The notes under the pieces were generated by a model. It saw only the letters and a list, made by a program, of their open reading frames with translations. It was not told the origin of the DNA and made no database searches. 64,000 bases of DNA from Variovorax sp. Sphag1AA (lineage in GTDB: Bacteria > Pseudomonadota > Gammaproteobacteria > Burkholderiales > Burkholderiaceae_C). The position numbers were made by a program, and so were the translations under genes. Location: assembly GCF_014192575.1 (NCBI RefSeq), contig NZ_JACHYC010000002.1:682001-746000 (forward strand). Direction: 5' to 3'. Shown piece after piece: positions 51,715-61,259 of this stretch; the first letter of the stretch is position 1; every line of letters begins with the position of its first letter.

Positions 51715-53019
51715 ATGAAAGTGATCGTTCTGGGCGGCGGTGTCATCGGTGTCACGACCGCGTACTACCTTGCCAAGGCCGGCGCCGAGGTGACCGTGCT
51801 CGACCGCCAGAGCGGCCCCGCGCAGGAAACCAGCTTCGCCAACGCCGGGCAGGTCTCCCCTGGCTACTCCACGCCGTGGGCTGCGCCGGGCATCCCTTTC
51901 AAGGCGCTCAAGTGGATGTTCCAGAAGCACGCGCCGCTGTCGATCCGTCCGGACGGCACGCTGTTCCAGTTGCGCTGGATGGCGTCGATGCTCAAGAACT
52001 GCTCGCCCGAGCGCTATGCGGTCAACAAGGAACGGATGATGCGCGTGGCCGAATACAGCCGCGACTGCCTGCGCGCGCTGCGTGCCGAAACCGGTGTGCG
52101 CTATGAGCACCGCACGCAAGGCACGCTGCAACTCTTCCGCACGCAGGCGCAACTCGATGCGGTGCAGCGGGACGTGGCGGTGCTCGAAGAATGCGGCGTG
52201 CCGTATCAACTGCTCGATCGCGATCAGCTCGCTTCGGTCGAACCGGCGCTGGCTCGCACCGGCAATCTCCTGGCCGGTGGTCTGCGCCTGCCGAATGACG
52301 AAACCGGCGACTGCAATCTCTTCACGAAGGGCCTCGCCGATGTCGCGCGTGGGCTCGGCGTCAACTTCCGCTTCGATCAATCGGTCGAGCGGCTCGTGAC
52401 GGACGGCGCCCGGATCATTGGTGTCCGTCTTGCCAATGGACATGTGCTCACCGCCGACCGCTTCGTGCTCGCCTTCGGCAGCTATTCGCGCGACTTCATT
52501 GCGCCGCTGGGGCTCGACATCCCGGTGTATCCGGTCAAGGGTTACTCGCTGACCGTGCCGCTGGTTGATCCCTCGCTGGCACCGCAATCGACCGTGCTCG
52601 ACGAAACCTACAAGGTGGCGGTCACGCGCTTCGACGATCGCATCCGCGTCGGCGGCATGGCCGAGCTCGGAGGCTTCGACCTGCGGCTGAACCCGCATCG
52701 CCGTGAGACGCTGGAGCGCGTCGTGACCGATCTCTTCCCCGGCGGCGATCTGCCGCGCGCCACCTTCTGGACCGGCCTGCGCCCGATGACGCCCGACAGC
52801 ACGCCGATCGTCGGTGCGACGCCGTATGCGAACCTGTTCCTCAACACCGGCCACGGCACGCTCGGCTGGACGATGGCTTGCGGCTCCGGCAAGGTGGTTG
52901 CCGATCAGGTGATGGGCCGGCGTCCGGACATCCGCACCGATGGCCTTTCGGTCGATCGCTATCTCGCGCCGGCTTCCGGCGGGCGGCGCATCGTGCGGCC
53001 GGCGGGTGTGCCTGCATAA
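51715..53019 (+). CDS. dadA: D-amino acid dehydrogenase small subunit
   Basis: A 434-residue flavoprotein of DadA type and length. The FAD-binding start is [20 protein letters not shown], and the family [25 protein letters not shown] segment ([20 protein letters not shown]) is present; the end holds [16 protein letters not shown]. It oxidises D-Ala and other D-amino acids to 2-oxo acids at the inner membrane. Next to an Lrp regulator with a shared box, as in many proteobacteria. This is the canonical DadA; the gene at 20614-21831 is a shorter paralogue. Confidence 0.93.
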   Translation: MKVIVLGGGVIGVTTAYYLAKAGAEVTVLDRQSGPAQETSFANAGQVSPGYSTPWAAPGIPFKALKWMFQKHAPLSIRPDGTLFQLRWMASMLKNCSPERYAVNKERMMRVAEYSRDCLRALRAETGVRYEHRTQGTLQLFRTQAQLDAVQRDVAVLEECGVPYQLLDRDQLASVEPALARTGNLLAGGLRLPNDETGDCNLFTKGLADVARGLGVNFRFDQSVERLVTDGARIIGVRLANGHVLTADRFVLAFGSYSRDFIAPLGLDIPVYPVKGYSLTVPLVDPSLAPQSTVLDETYKVAVTRFDDRIRVGGMAELGGFDLRLNPHRRETLERVVTDLFPGGDLPRATFWTGLRPMTPDSTPIVGATPYANLFLNTGHGTLGWTMACGSGKVVADQVMGRRPDIRTDGLSVDRYLAPASGGRRIVRPAGVPA

Positions 53020-53108
53020 CCTCCCACGTCATCGACCGGCGGCGGGCTCGCGGCGACCATTCATTCACCCCGCGCTGTTGCGGGTGTTGAACACCGAAAG
53101 GACTCGCC

Positions 53109-53486
53109 ATGAACACCGCCACCCCCGATGCCGTCAAGCTCGCCGAGCAGTACATCGCCGTCTGGAACGAGAAGGATGAGGATCGCCGCCTGAGCTTGCT
53201 GCAGGCGAACTGGACCGACGATGCAAGCTATGTCGATCCGATCATGCAGGCCAGCGGTCGCACGCAGATCAGCGCGCTCGTCGGCGGCGTGCACCAGCGC
53301 TATCCGGGCTTTCGCTTTGCGCTCAAGGGCCGTGTGGACGGCCACGGCGACCAACTGCGCTTTTCATGGACGCTCGGCCCGAGCGGCGCCGAGGACATGA
53401 TCGAAGGCACGGACTTCGTGCAGCTCGAGGCCGGCAAGCTGCAAAGCGTGACCGGCTTCCTGGATAAGGTGCCAGCCGGGGCCTAG
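53109..53486 (+). CDS. SnoaL/NTF2-like protein
   Basis: A 125-residue protein with the cone-shaped alpha+beta NTF2 fold: VKLAEQYIAVWNEKDEDRR at the start, WTDDASYVDPIMQASGR in the middle, and strands RFSWTLGPSGAEDMIEGTDF near the end. SnoaL-like proteins include isomerases and many of unknown role. It follows dadA by 90 bases with GAAAGGACTC before the ATG. Its stop overlaps the convergent thioredoxin-like gene by four bases. Confidence 0.8.
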   Translation: MNTATPDAVKLAEQYIAVWNEKDEDRRLSLLQANWTDDASYVDPIMQASGRTQISALVGGVHQRYPGFRFALKGRVDGHGDQLRFSWTLGPSGAEDMIEGTDFVQLEAGKLQSVTGFLDKVPAGA

Positions 53487-53809
53487 TGCTTCGCGGCTGC
53501 GGCCTGTTCGAGTTCGCGGCGGATGGTCGCGGCGCTCTCGGGGCGCACCACGCGCCCGACTTCCAGGCCGTCGCGCATGAAGACGAGCGTTGGCCAAAGC
53601 TTGACGTTGAAAGATCGTCCGAGCGGCCGTCCGCTTGCGTCTTCGACCTTCAGGTGCCGCAAGTGCTGCGCGTCGCTCAACGCCTCGTTGATCGCAGGTT
53701 GCGCCGCCTTGCAGATGCCGCACCAGTTGGCGCCGAATTCGACCACGGTGAGACCGGGCATTGCGTCGACTTCGGCGCGGGAAGGTTGTTCGGTTGCGTA
53801 TGAACTCAT
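53483..53809 (-). CDS. Thioredoxin family protein
   Basis: A 108-residue thioredoxin-fold protein with the active site WCGICK in EFGANWCGICKAAQP and the cis-Pro in LWPTLVFMRDG. The active-site dipeptide is Gly-Ile rather than the Gly-Pro of classic thioredoxins. No signal peptide is seen, so it is cytoplasmic. It likely acts as a thiol reductase in general redox defence. It is convergent with the SnoaL gene. Confidence 0.87.
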   Translation of the reverse strand: MSSYATEQPSRAEVDAMPGLTVVEFGANWCGICKAAQPAINEALSDAQHLRHLKVEDASGRPLGRSFNVKLWPTLVFMRDGLEVGRVVRPESAATIRRELEQAAAAKH

Positions 53810-53874
53810 CGCCTGATTCTGCTTGAGGGGCTCGAATCGCGCTCGTCCGACGCCGGCGGGTCGCCGCGTGGGAG

Positions 53875-55035
53875 TTAGCTGATCAGTCGGCCGTTGGTGC
53901 TGATCACCGCCACGTCGACGAACTGGTTGCCTTCGCGGTTGGTCTTGCCGAAGTTGATCTTCACGCCGCCGAGGTCGAAGGCTTCGATGCGCTCCATCCC
54001 CGCGAGCACCGCAGCGCGCGTGGGCGCCGGCCCGGCGCGGCGCAGGCCTTCGGACAGCACGGCGGCATCCATGTAGCCCTCCAGGCTGGGCAGCGAGAAG
54101 TCCTTGGTGCCGTTGGCGATCATGTCGGCCTGGTAGCGCCGAACGATCTCGAACTTGGTCGCGTAGGGCGAGGGCACGACCATCGCGAAGCCGAGGCCGT
54201 GCGCGAGATCGCCCATCGCGCTGAGCGATCCGGCGGTGATCGAGAGGCCGTAGCAGCTGCTCTTGCCACCCGCGGCGCGCAACGCCTTCACGAAGGCCGG
54301 CGCGGTGCCGGCGAGGCCGATGATGACGATCTGCGGGCTCGCTTCGGCAATCTGGCGCGCCGCCGGCTCGACTTCCATGCTGATGGTGCTCGGCGTGCTC
54401 GCGATCACCGCCGGTTCGAGCTTGACCTTGGCCAGCGCGGCCTTGTAGCCCGCGAGCAGCGACTGGCCGAGCGGATCGTTCGAATAGACGATACCGATGC
54501 GCGACTGGCCGAGCACCGCCGCGGTGGCGATGAGCTTGTCGATTTCCTGGTCGTAGTTCGCGCGGACCCAGAAGGTGTTCGGATTGGCCTTCTTGCGCAG
54601 CGACACGGTGCCGGTGTTCGGACCCACCACGGCCATGCCCGGAACTGCGTCGCTGACTTCCGCCGCCTGGCGCGTGCCCAGCGGGTGCAGCATGGCCAAC
54701 ACCGAGCTGTCGGCTGCGAAGGAGAGGGCGTTGGCCTTGGCGAGATCGGGCTTGAACTGGTCGTCGGCCATCACCAACTCGACCTTCGTACCGTTGATGC
54801 CGCCGGCGCGGTTCAGTGCGTTGAAATAGGCGCTCGACCCGATGAACAGGCCGGTTCCGTTGGCCTTCTCGACGCTGCTGTTGTCGAAGGTGGCGCCGAT
54901 CCGGATGGCCTTGGATTGCGCGAAGGCCGGTGATCCCAGCCCGGCGATGGCGGCAGCGCCTGCCAGCCTGCCGATGACTTGGCGACGCGTCGGCTTTGGC
55001 GACAGGTCGAAGGTACGGGCCTTGGAATCACTCAT
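53875..55035 (-). CDS. Tat-exported ABC substrate-binding protein (Leu/amide family)
   Basis: A 386-residue binding protein of the LivJ/amide family. A twin-Arg signal (PTRRQVIGRLAGAAAIAG) is followed by cleavage after AFAQ and the mature start IRIGATFDNSSVEKANGTGL. Features such as NRAGGINGTKVELVMADDQF match the family. The frame continues upstream into the regulator gene only as its shadow. No permease or ATPase genes are adjacent. Ligand unknown; it may work with the liv transporter or one elsewhere. Confidence 0.88.
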   Translation of the reverse strand: MSDSKARTFDLSPKPTRRQVIGRLAGAAAIAGLGSPAFAQSKAIRIGATFDNSSVEKANGTGLFIGSSAYFNALNRAGGINGTKVELVMADDQFKPDLAKANALSFAADSSVLAMLHPLGTRQAAEVSDAVPGMAVVGPNTGTVSLRKKANPNTFWVRANYDQEIDKLIATAAVLGQSRIGIVYSNDPLGQSLLAGYKAALAKVKLEPAVIASTPSTISMEVEPAARQIAEASPQIVIIGLAGTAPAFVKALRAAGGKSSCYGLSITAGSLSAMGDLAHGLGFAMVVPSPYATKFEIVRRYQADMIANGTKDFSLPSLEGYMDAAVLSEGLRRAGPAPTRAAVLAGMERIEAFDLGGVKINFGKTNREGNQFVDVAVISTNGRLIS

Positions 55036-55184
55036 GGTCGACGTCCCCAGGGCATGCGACAAAGAGGCATGCGGAAGTTTTAACAACTTCTGACAATAGC
55101 AACAAAGTGTAAAAACGTCCATCGGGACGAGCGATGGGGTGGCCTGCCGTTTCGTGGCAAACCGCACGAACGGAACGGACGATT

Positions 55185-56303
55185 TCAGCCGGCGCGGCGG
55201 CTTCGAGGGAGCTTGCGGTAGACGGTCGCGCGACTGATGCCGAGCGCGCGCGCCGCCTCGGCGACGTTGCCGCGTGCTTCGTCGACCGCCTTGCGAATCA
55301 GCGCGGTTTCGACATCGCGCAGCCGGGTCCGGCCGTTGCCTTGCGACGACAGCGGTGGCCGGCCGGCGAGCTGCGGCCGGACTTGTACACGCAGTCCCGA
55401 CCACAGCGGCACTTCGAGCACTGGATCGCCGCGCCGCGCAGCGTCGAAGAGCATCTGCGGCGGCAGCGCGAAGAGATCGTTGCAGTTCAGCGCGAGTCCG
55501 GCGCCCAGCGGCTGGTGCAGCATGTGCCGCGCCGCCGCGTTGGCACCGGCGACGTAGCCGTCCGCGTCGATGCACAACAGCCCTTCGGTATCGGCGCCGG
55601 GCGCGCTGCCGGGCCAGGCGATCCCCAATCGCAACTCGCAGGGATGCTGCAGCAGCAGCGCGTTCTCGATGCTGCGCGCCGACAGGGCGGCGAGGTGCCG
55701 CAGCTCCGGCCGCTCGACCACCTGCACGCCAGTCAGGTCCAGCATGCCGATGCACTCGCCGAGCGGGCCGAAGAGCGGCGCGCCCGCGCAGCTGTAGACG
55801 CTGGTGTCGTCGAAGAAATGCTCGCCGCGATGCAGCCACACCGATTCGTGCTCGGCCAGTGCCGCGCCGATCGCGGTGGTGCCGACTGCGCGTTCCGACA
55901 GGTCCACCCCGATGCGCGCGATGTCGCGGGCATGCCGCGCGGCCGGATCGCTGCCGCCTGGCAGCGCGCCCACATCGACCACGATGCCGTCTGCATCCGT
56001 GAGGATCGCGAAGTAGCGCGTGTCGGCGATCGCGCGCGAAAGTCGTTCGATTACCGGGCGCGCTGCCGAGACCAAAGCCCGGTTGCGCTCCGCAACCCGC
56101 ATGGCGGCCTGCGCCGAAACCGGGTCGAAGCTCACATGCTCGCGAGGCTGCCGCCCAGCCGCGAGACAGCGTTGCCACGAGCGAAGCAGCCATGGCTCGA
56201 CGCGCGCGCCTTGCGTGTCGGCGTCACCATCGATCCATTCACGCCGCGCCTGGGCGATGGAGATGGAACGCTCTGGCAGTGGCGAAGCGAGGGAGGCGGT
56301 CAT
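55185..56303 (-). CDS. GAF-Fis regulator lacking the AAA+ domain
   Basis: A 372-residue regulator. The N-terminal half has the AcoR-type start EPWLLRSWQRCLAAGRQPRE and a GAF domain at about residues 60-215 (IGVDLSERAVGTTAIGAALA). A small PAS-like segment follows (about 232-290). The C-terminus is a Fis-type helix-turn-helix (RGNVAEAARALGISRATVYR). Unlike AcoR, there is no central AAA+ module (no Walker A or GAFTGA), so it cannot drive sigma-54 directly. It is divergent from the coxS-led operon and is its likely regulator. The start at 56303 was chosen by family match. Confidence 0.85.
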   Translation of the reverse strand: MTASLASPLPERSISIAQARREWIDGDADTQGARVEPWLLRSWQRCLAAGRQPREHVSFDPVSAQAAMRVAERNRALVSAARPVIERLSRAIADTRYFAILTDADGIVVDVGALPGGSDPAARHARDIARIGVDLSERAVGTTAIGAALAEHESVWLHRGEHFFDDTSVYSCAGAPLFGPLGECIGMLDLTGVQVVERPELRHLAALSARSIENALLLQHPCELRLGIAWPGSAPGADTEGLLCIDADGYVAGANAAARHMLHQPLGAGLALNCNDLFALPPQMLFDAARRGDPVLEVPLWSGLRVQVRPQLAGRPPLSSQGNGRTRLRDVETALIRKAVDEARGNVAEAARALGISRATVYRKLPRSRRAG

Positions 56304-56362
56304 CGTGTGGGTCCGGGCCTGAACGGCACCTGTCGTGATGTGCGCATTGCCGGCGGGCAAGC

Positions 56363-56413
56363 TGTTTCATTTTGAGAATTTCAAGTGTCCCGCGCAAGCG
56401 GCTAGGGTTTTGC
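56363..56413 (+). promoter_or_regulatory. Candidate control region of molybdenum hydroxylase operon
   Basis: A rough inverted repeat TGTTTCA-TTT-TGAGAAT (56363-56379) resembles sites of AcoR-type proteins. GG and GC with ten bases between (56400-56413, GGCTAGGGTTTTGC) fit a sigma-54 pattern, including TTGC, but such matches arise often by chance in G+C-rich DNA. The region lies between the regulator and coxS. Confidence 0.3.
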
Positions 56414-56495
56414 CTAGGGTTCCGGTCAGGTGCGGCGTCCAAGATTCACATGGCCGAAAACAGCCATCTCTTACCTTTACAACGGAGACAGCCAC

Positions 56496-56987
56496 ATGCA
56501 GGTTTCTTTCACGGTCAACGGCCGGGATGTCACGGTCGACGCGCCTCCCAACACCTTCCTGGTCCAGGCGCTCCGGGAGCACCTCCATCTCACCGGCACG
56601 CACGTCGGCTGCGACACCGCGCAGTGCGGCGCCTGCACCGTTCACGTCAACGGACGCGCGGTGAAGTCATGCAACGTGCTGGTCGGGCAGATCGCCGGCG
56701 CGAAGATCACGACCATCGAAGGCGTTGCGCAGCCCGACGGCACCATGCATCCGATGCAGGCGGCCTTCAAGGAGTGCCACGGCCTGCAATGCGGCTTCTG
56801 CACCCCGGGCATGGTGATGAGCGCCATCGACCTGTGCACCTACCACCCGAACGCGAGCGAGACCGAGATCCGCGAATTGCTCGACGGCAATCTCTGCCGC
56901 TGCACCGGCTACCAGAACATCGTCAAGGCAGTCCAGATGGGCGGCAAGGCGATGACCGAACCCGCCAAGGCCACGGCCAACGCCTGA
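56496..56987 (+). CDS. coxS: Molybdenum hydroxylase [2Fe-2S] subunit (CoxS-like)
   Basis: A 163-residue iron-sulfur subunit. The plant-type [2Fe-2S] cluster ligands lie in GCDTAQCGACTVHV and a later KSC; the second, helical cluster ligands in GLQCGFCTPGM and LCRCTGYQNI. It carries electrons from the molybdenum site to FAD. An ACGGAGAC ribosome site lies before the ATG. The coxL gene begins 11 bases after its stop. The frame is open upstream but without family residues. Confidence 0.94.
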   Translation: MQVSFTVNGRDVTVDAPPNTFLVQALREHLHLTGTHVGCDTAQCGACTVHVNGRAVKSCNVLVGQIAGAKITTIEGVAQPDGTMHPMQAAFKECHGLQCGFCTPGMVMSAIDLCTYHPNASETEIRELLDGNLCRCTGYQNIVKAVQMGGKAMTEPAKATANA

Positions 56988-56998
56988 GGAGAAAAGTC

Positions 56999-59377
56999 AT
57001 GGGTGCATCCGACTTCTCCAACCTGCCGCACATCGGCGAGGCGCTGCGTCGCAAGGAGGACTACCGCTTCCTCACCGGCGCCGGCCAGTACACCGATGAC
57101 GTGAATCTGCAGAACCAGACGCACGCGGTGTTCCTGCGTTCGCCGCACGCGCACGCGAACATCAAGTCCATCGACACGTCCGCCGCGCTCAAGATGCCCG
57201 GTGTGGTCGGCATCTTCACCGGCAAGGACATCGACGGAAAGATGGGCGGCCTGCCCTGCGGCTGGCTGATCAACAACCCCGACGGCACGCCGATGAAGGA
57301 GCCGCCGCACCCGATCCTCGCGATCGGCAAGGTGCGCTATGTGGGCGATCACGTCGCGCTCGTCGTGGCCGAGACAGTCGAGCAAGGCAAGAACGCCGCC
57401 GAAGCCATCGTGGTCGACTACGAAGAGCTCCCTGCGCTGGTCAGCGTCGCCGATGCGGCGAAGAAGCAGAGCGGCGTCGTCATCCACGAGCAGGCGCCGG
57501 ATAACCAGTGCTACAAGTGGGCGATCGGCGACAAGGCGGGTGTGGATGCGGCTTTCGCGAATGCGGCGCACGTGACGAAGCTCGACCTCGTCAATAACCG
57601 CCTCGTGCCCAACCCGATCGAGCCGCGCGTTGCCATCGGCAGCTACAACCGCGCGAACGACGAGTACACGCTGTACGTCGCCAACCAGAATCCGCACGTC
57701 GAGCGCCTGCTGATGACGGCGTTCGTGCTGGGCCTGCCCGAGCACAAGGTGCGCGTGATCGCGCCCGACGTGGGCGGCGGCTTCGGCTCGAAGATCTACC
57801 TCTACGCGGAAGACGTGGCGCTCACCTGGGCCTCGAAGCAGCTCAACCGCAGCATCAAGTGGACGGGCGAGCGTTCGGAGTGCTTCCTCTCTGACGCGCA
57901 CGGCCGCGACCACGTGAGCCACGCCGAGATGGCGATGGACGCCAACGGCAAGTTCCTCGCGCTGCGCGTGCACACCGATGCGAATCTTGGCGGCTACCTG
58001 TCGACCTTCTCGACCGCGGTGCCGACCATCCTCTACGCCACGCTGCTCGCAGGGCAATACACGACGCCGCAGATCTACGTCGAAGTCGATGCGTGGTTCA
58101 CGAATACCGCGCCCGTCGATGCCTATCGCGGTGCGGGGCGGCCCGAGGCCACCTACCTGCTCGAACGGCTCGTGTCGCGCTGCGCGTGGGAAATGAACCT
58201 CGGGCAGGACGAGATCCGCAAGCGCAACTTCATCACCGCCTTCCCGTACCAGACGCCGGTCGCGCTGCAGTACGACACGGGCGATTTCCACGCTTGCATG
58301 GACAAGGCGAAGACGCTGGCCGACGTGGCCGGATTCGCGCAGCGCAAGTCGGCGAGCGAGGGCAAGGGCAAGCTGCGTGGGATCGGCTATTCAAGCTACA
58401 TCGAAGCCTGCGGCATCGCGCCGTCGAACATCGCGGGCGCACTCGGTGCGCGTGCGGGCCTGTTCGAATGCGGCGAAATTCGCGTGCATCCGACCGGCAG
58501 CGTGACGGTGTTCACCGGCTCGCACAGCCACGGCCAGGGGCATGAGACCACCTTCGCGCAGGTGGTGGCCGCACGCCTGGGCATCCCCGTCGAAAACGTG
58601 GACGTGGTGCACGGCGATACCGGCCGGGTGCCCTTCGGCATGGGCACTTACGGATCGCGCTCGATCTCGGTCGGCGGCGCGGCGATCATGAAGGCGCTCG
58701 ACAAGATCGAGACCAAGGCCAAGAAGATCGCGGCGCACCTGATGGAAGCGAGCGACGCCGACGTCGAATTTGCCAACGGCGAGTTCACCGTCAAGGGCAC
58801 CGACAAGAAGATCCCCTTCGGCCAGGTTGCGCTCACTGCCTACGTGCCGCACAACTACCCGCTCGACAAGCTGGAGCCGGGGCTGAACGAAACCGCGTTC
58901 TACGACCCGACGAACTTCACCTTCCCGGGCGGCACCTACATCTGCGAAGTCGAAGTCGACAAGCAGACCGGCGAAGTCAAGGTCGATCGCTTCACCGCGG
59001 TGGACGACTTCGGCACCATCATCAATCCGATGATCGTGGAAGGGCAGGTGCTCGGCGGGCTCGTGCAGGGCATCGGCCAGGCATTGATGGAGAACTGCGT
59101 CTACGACAAGGAGAGCGGCCAGCTCCTCACCGGCAGCTTCATGGACTACGCCATGCCGCGCGCCGAGGACTTCCCGATGTTCAAGCTCGACACCGTGTGC
59201 ACGCCCTGCACCCACAACCCGCTGGGCACCAAGGGCTGCGGCGAGGCGGGCGCGATCGGTTCGCCGCCGGCGGTGATCAACGCCGTGCTCGATGCGCTCG
59301 CGCCGCTCGGTGTGAAGGACTTCGACATGCCGGCATCGCCCTACCGCGTGTGGGAAACGATGCAGAAGCAACCCTGA
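56999..59377 (+). CDS. coxL: Molybdenum hydroxylase large subunit (CoxL form II-like)
   Basis: A 792-residue molybdopterin subunit. The region DAYRGAGRPEATYLLERLV marks it as the form II or general hydroxylase type: genuine form I CO dehydrogenase has AYRCSFR with the active-site Cys. The DVGGGFGSKIYLY and GQGHETTFAQVVAARL motifs and the C-terminal KGCGEAGAIGSPPAV, with the catalytic Glu, are present. So it is a functional-looking hydroxylase, but CO is not a safe substrate; purines, aldehydes, nicotinate and others are possible. GAGGAGAA precedes the ATG at 56999. The upstream in-frame extension is a shadow of coxS. Confidence 0.92.
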   Translation: MGASDFSNLPHIGEALRRKEDYRFLTGAGQYTDDVNLQNQTHAVFLRSPHAHANIKSIDTSAALKMPGVVGIFTGKDIDGKMGGLPCGWLINNPDGTPMKEPPHPILAIGKVRYVGDHVALVVAETVEQGKNAAEAIVVDYEELPALVSVADAAKKQSGVVIHEQAPDNQCYKWAIGDKAGVDAAFANAAHVTKLDLVNNRLVPNPIEPRVAIGSYNRANDEYTLYVANQNPHVERLLMTAFVLGLPEHKVRVIAPDVGGGFGSKIYLYAEDVALTWASKQLNRSIKWTGERSECFLSDAHGRDHVSHAEMAMDANGKFLALRVHTDANLGGYLSTFSTAVPTILYATLLAGQYTTPQIYVEVDAWFTNTAPVDAYRGAGRPEATYLLERLVSRCAWEMNLGQDEIRKRNFITAFPYQTPVALQYDTGDFHACMDKAKTLADVAGFAQRKSASEGKGKLRGIGYSSYIEACGIAPSNIAGALGARAGLFECGEIRVHPTGSVTVFTGSHSHGQGHETTFAQVVAARLGIPVENVDVVHGDTGRVPFGMGTYGSRSISVGGAAIMKALDKIETKAKKIAAHLMEASDADVEFANGEFTVKGTDKKIPFGQVALTAYVPHNYPLDKLEPGLNETAFYDPTNFTFPGGTYICEVEVDKQTGEVKVDRFTAVDDFGTIINPMIVEGQVLGGLVQGIGQALMENCVYDKESGQLLTGSFMDYAMPRAEDFPMFKLDTVCTPCTHNPLGTKGCGEAGAIGSPPAVINAVLDALAPLGVKDFDMPASPYRVWETMQKQP

Positions 59378-59398
59378 ACACGGAAAGGTCTGAACACC

Positions 59399-60184
59399 AT
59401 GTACGCCTTCACCCTCGAACGTCCCACGACCCTGGCCGAAGCGGTCAAGCTCGCCGCGGCAGGCGCCAAGCCGCTCGCCGGCGGGCAGACGCTGCTGGCC
59501 TCGATGAAGCTGCGGCTTTCCGCACCCGAGCAACTGGCCGACCTGAGCGGCGTCAAGGAGCTTGCCGGCATCAGCAAGTCGGGCGATGCGCTCGTGATCG
59601 GCGCGATGACGCGGCATCTCGATGTCGCGAACAACGCCGACGTCAAGGCTGCCTTCCCGGCACTCGCGTGGCTTGCCGATCACATCGGCGACCGGCAAGT
59701 GCGCGCGATGGGCACCATCGGCGGATCGGTCGCCAACAACGATCCGGCCGCGTGCTACCCGAGCGCGGTGCTCGCGACCGGCGCCACGGTGGTCACCACC
59801 CAGCGCGAGATCGCGGCTGATGATTTCTTCCAGGGCCTTTTCACCACCGCGCTGACCGACGGCGAGCTCATCAAGGCGATCCGCTTCCCGGTTCCGAAGC
59901 GAGCGGCCTACGAGAAGCTGCGCCAGAAGGCATCGAACTTCCCGCTCGTGGGTGTGTTCGTTGCGCAGTTCGACAGTGGCGTGCGCGTGGCAGTGACCGG
60001 CGCTGGCAACGGCGTGTTCCGGCATGCGGGGCTCGAGCAAGCGCTCAGCAAGGCCTTCACGCCGGAGTCGGCCGCGTCGGTGAAGATCGATTCGGCTGAT
60101 CTGAATACGGACCTGCATGCTTCTGCGGCGTATCGCGCGAACCTGATCAGCGTGCTTACGCAACGCGCAGTACAAAAGGCCTGA
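59399..60184 (+). CDS. coxM: Molybdenum hydroxylase FAD subunit (CoxM-like)
   Basis: A 261-residue FAD subunit. The flavin motifs are AGGQTLLASMKLRLS (about 31-45) and TIGGSVANNDPAACYPSAVL (about 105-124). It passes electrons from the iron-sulfur clusters to an acceptor. It lies 21 bases after coxL with GGAAAGG before the ATG. The order is S-L-M rather than the M-S-L of the classical CO dehydrogenase operon. A genomic repeat follows immediately. Confidence 0.93.
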   Translation: MYAFTLERPTTLAEAVKLAAAGAKPLAGGQTLLASMKLRLSAPEQLADLSGVKELAGISKSGDALVIGAMTRHLDVANNADVKAAFPALAWLADHIGDRQVRAMGTIGGSVANNDPAACYPSAVLATGATVVTTQREIAADDFFQGLFTTALTDGELIKAIRFPVPKRAAYEKLRQKASNFPLVGVFVAQFDSGVRVAVTGAGNGVFRHAGLEQALSKAFTPESAASVKIDSADLNTDLHASAAYRANLISVLTQRAVQKA

Positions 60185-60274
60185 CCCCCAGCCTCGCCCA
60201 CTTCGTGTGGCTCGGACACCCCCTTTCAGGGGGCAATCCCAGCGGCCCGGCGAAGCCGGTTCCGCGGAATTCCT
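60185..60274 (+). repeat. Dispersed palindromic repeat, copy 4
   Basis: The longest copy: CCCCCAGCCTCGCCCACTTC, GTGTGGCTCGGACACCCCCT, a TTTC loop, AGGGGGCAATCCCAGCGGCC and CGGCGAAGCCGGTTCCGCGG. It lies between coxM and the CoxD-like ATPase gene, one base after the coxM stop, and may affect read-through or stability. Confidence 0.82.
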
Positions 60275-60329
60275 GGACTTGTTGCGCCAGTTTCATGCGT
60301 CGTGGGGAGTGGCGCGGTAAAACACTGAG

Positions 60330-61259
60330 ATGACCGATCAAACAACGCCCCCGGCGGCTTCGCCGTTCTCTTCCATCGACGCCGTCGTGCAGGCACTGCA
60401 AGGCGCCGGCTACTACGCCGACCGACGGCTCGCCACGGCGGTGTTCCTTGCGCTCAAGCTCCAGCGGCCGCTGCTGCTCGAAGGGGAGCCCGGTGTGGGC
60501 AAGACCGAGCTTGCCAAGGCGCTGTCGACCGCGCTCAGCCGCGAGCTGCTTCGGCTCCAGTGCTACGACGGCCTCGAACAGCGCGAGGCGCTCTACGAAT
60601 GGAACTACGCCGCGCAGCTCCTGCACATGCGCGCGGCGGAGGCGCAGGGCATCTCGACCGACGTGGAATCGGAGGTCTACCAGCCGCGCTACCTGATCCG
60701 CCGCCCGCTGCTGCAGGCCCTGCAGGCGCCCGCGCCCGGCGCGGTGCTGCTCATCGATGAAGTCGATCGCGCCGACGAACCCTTCGAGGCCTTCCTGCTG
60801 GAGTACCTCGGCGAGTACCAGGTCAGCATTCCGGAACTCGGCACCATTCGTGCGCTGGTGCCGCCAGTCACGATCCTCACCAGCAATCGCACGCGCGAGC
60901 TCAACGATGCGGTCAAGCGCCGCTGCCTTTATCACTGGCTCGACTATCCGGAGCGCGAGCGCGAACTCGCGATCGTGCGCGCACAGGTGCCGCAGGCGGG
61001 CGCCGCGCTTTCCGAGCAGATCGCGAGCTTCGTCGGCCGGCTGCGCAGCACGCCATTCGCGAGTGCCTTCCAGCGCGGACCGGGCATTGCCGAAAGCGTC
61101 GAATGGGCGAAGGCGCTGGTGGCGCTCGACACCATCGAGCTCGACCCCGAAATCGTGGTCGACACCGCCGGCATCCTGTTCAAGCAGCGCGACGACGTCG
61201 CCTCGCTGACGCACGCGATGGCAACCGATCTCCTCAAGCCCGAGGAGGCCTCGTCTTGA
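60330..61259 (+). CDS. coxD: MoxR-type AAA ATPase (CoxD-like)
   Basis: A 309-residue AAA+ ATPase. Walker A is GEPGVGKTELAKAL, Walker B is VLLIDEVDRADEP and sensor 1 lies in TILTSNRTREL. It belongs to the MoxR/CoxD group that, with the VWA protein downstream, helps mature molybdenum hydroxylases; in CO dehydrogenase CoxD serves sulfuration of the metal centre. It overlaps the coxE-like gene by four bases. Confidence 0.92.
   Translation: MTDQTTPPAASPFSSIDAVVQALQGAGYYADRRLATAVFLALKLQRPLLLEGEPGVGKTELAKALSTALSRELLRLQCYDGLEQREALYEWNYAAQLLHMRAAEAQGISTDVESEVYQPRYLIRRPLLQALQAPAPGAVLLIDEVDRADEPFEAFLLEYLGEYQVSIPELGTIRALVPPVTILTSNRTRELNDAVKRRCLYHWLDYPERERELAIVRAQVPQAGAALSEQIASFVGRLRSTPFASAFQRGPGIAESVEWAKALVALDTIELDPEIVVDTAGILFKQRDDVASLTHAMATDLLKPEEASS

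Noticed and set aside
55036-56193. Upstream part of a 772-residue minus frame including the binding protein
   Set aside because: It is the regulator gene read in another frame. The Tat signal fixes the binding-protein start at 55035.
56400-56413. Sigma-54 promoter GG-N10-GC before coxS as a firm call
   Set aside because: The pattern is short and common in G+C-rich DNA, and the adjacent regulator has no AAA+ module; kept only as a low-confidence part of the control region.
56372-56998. Long in-frame extension in front of coxL giving a 1001-residue frame
   Set aside because: The extension overlaps coxS in another frame and shows no family residues; the ATG at 56999 has a strong ribosome site and matches CoxL starts.
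56999-59377. Genuine form I CO dehydrogenase
   Set aside because: The large subunit has AYRGAGR instead of the AYRCSFR active-site loop, so CO oxidation cannot be claimed.
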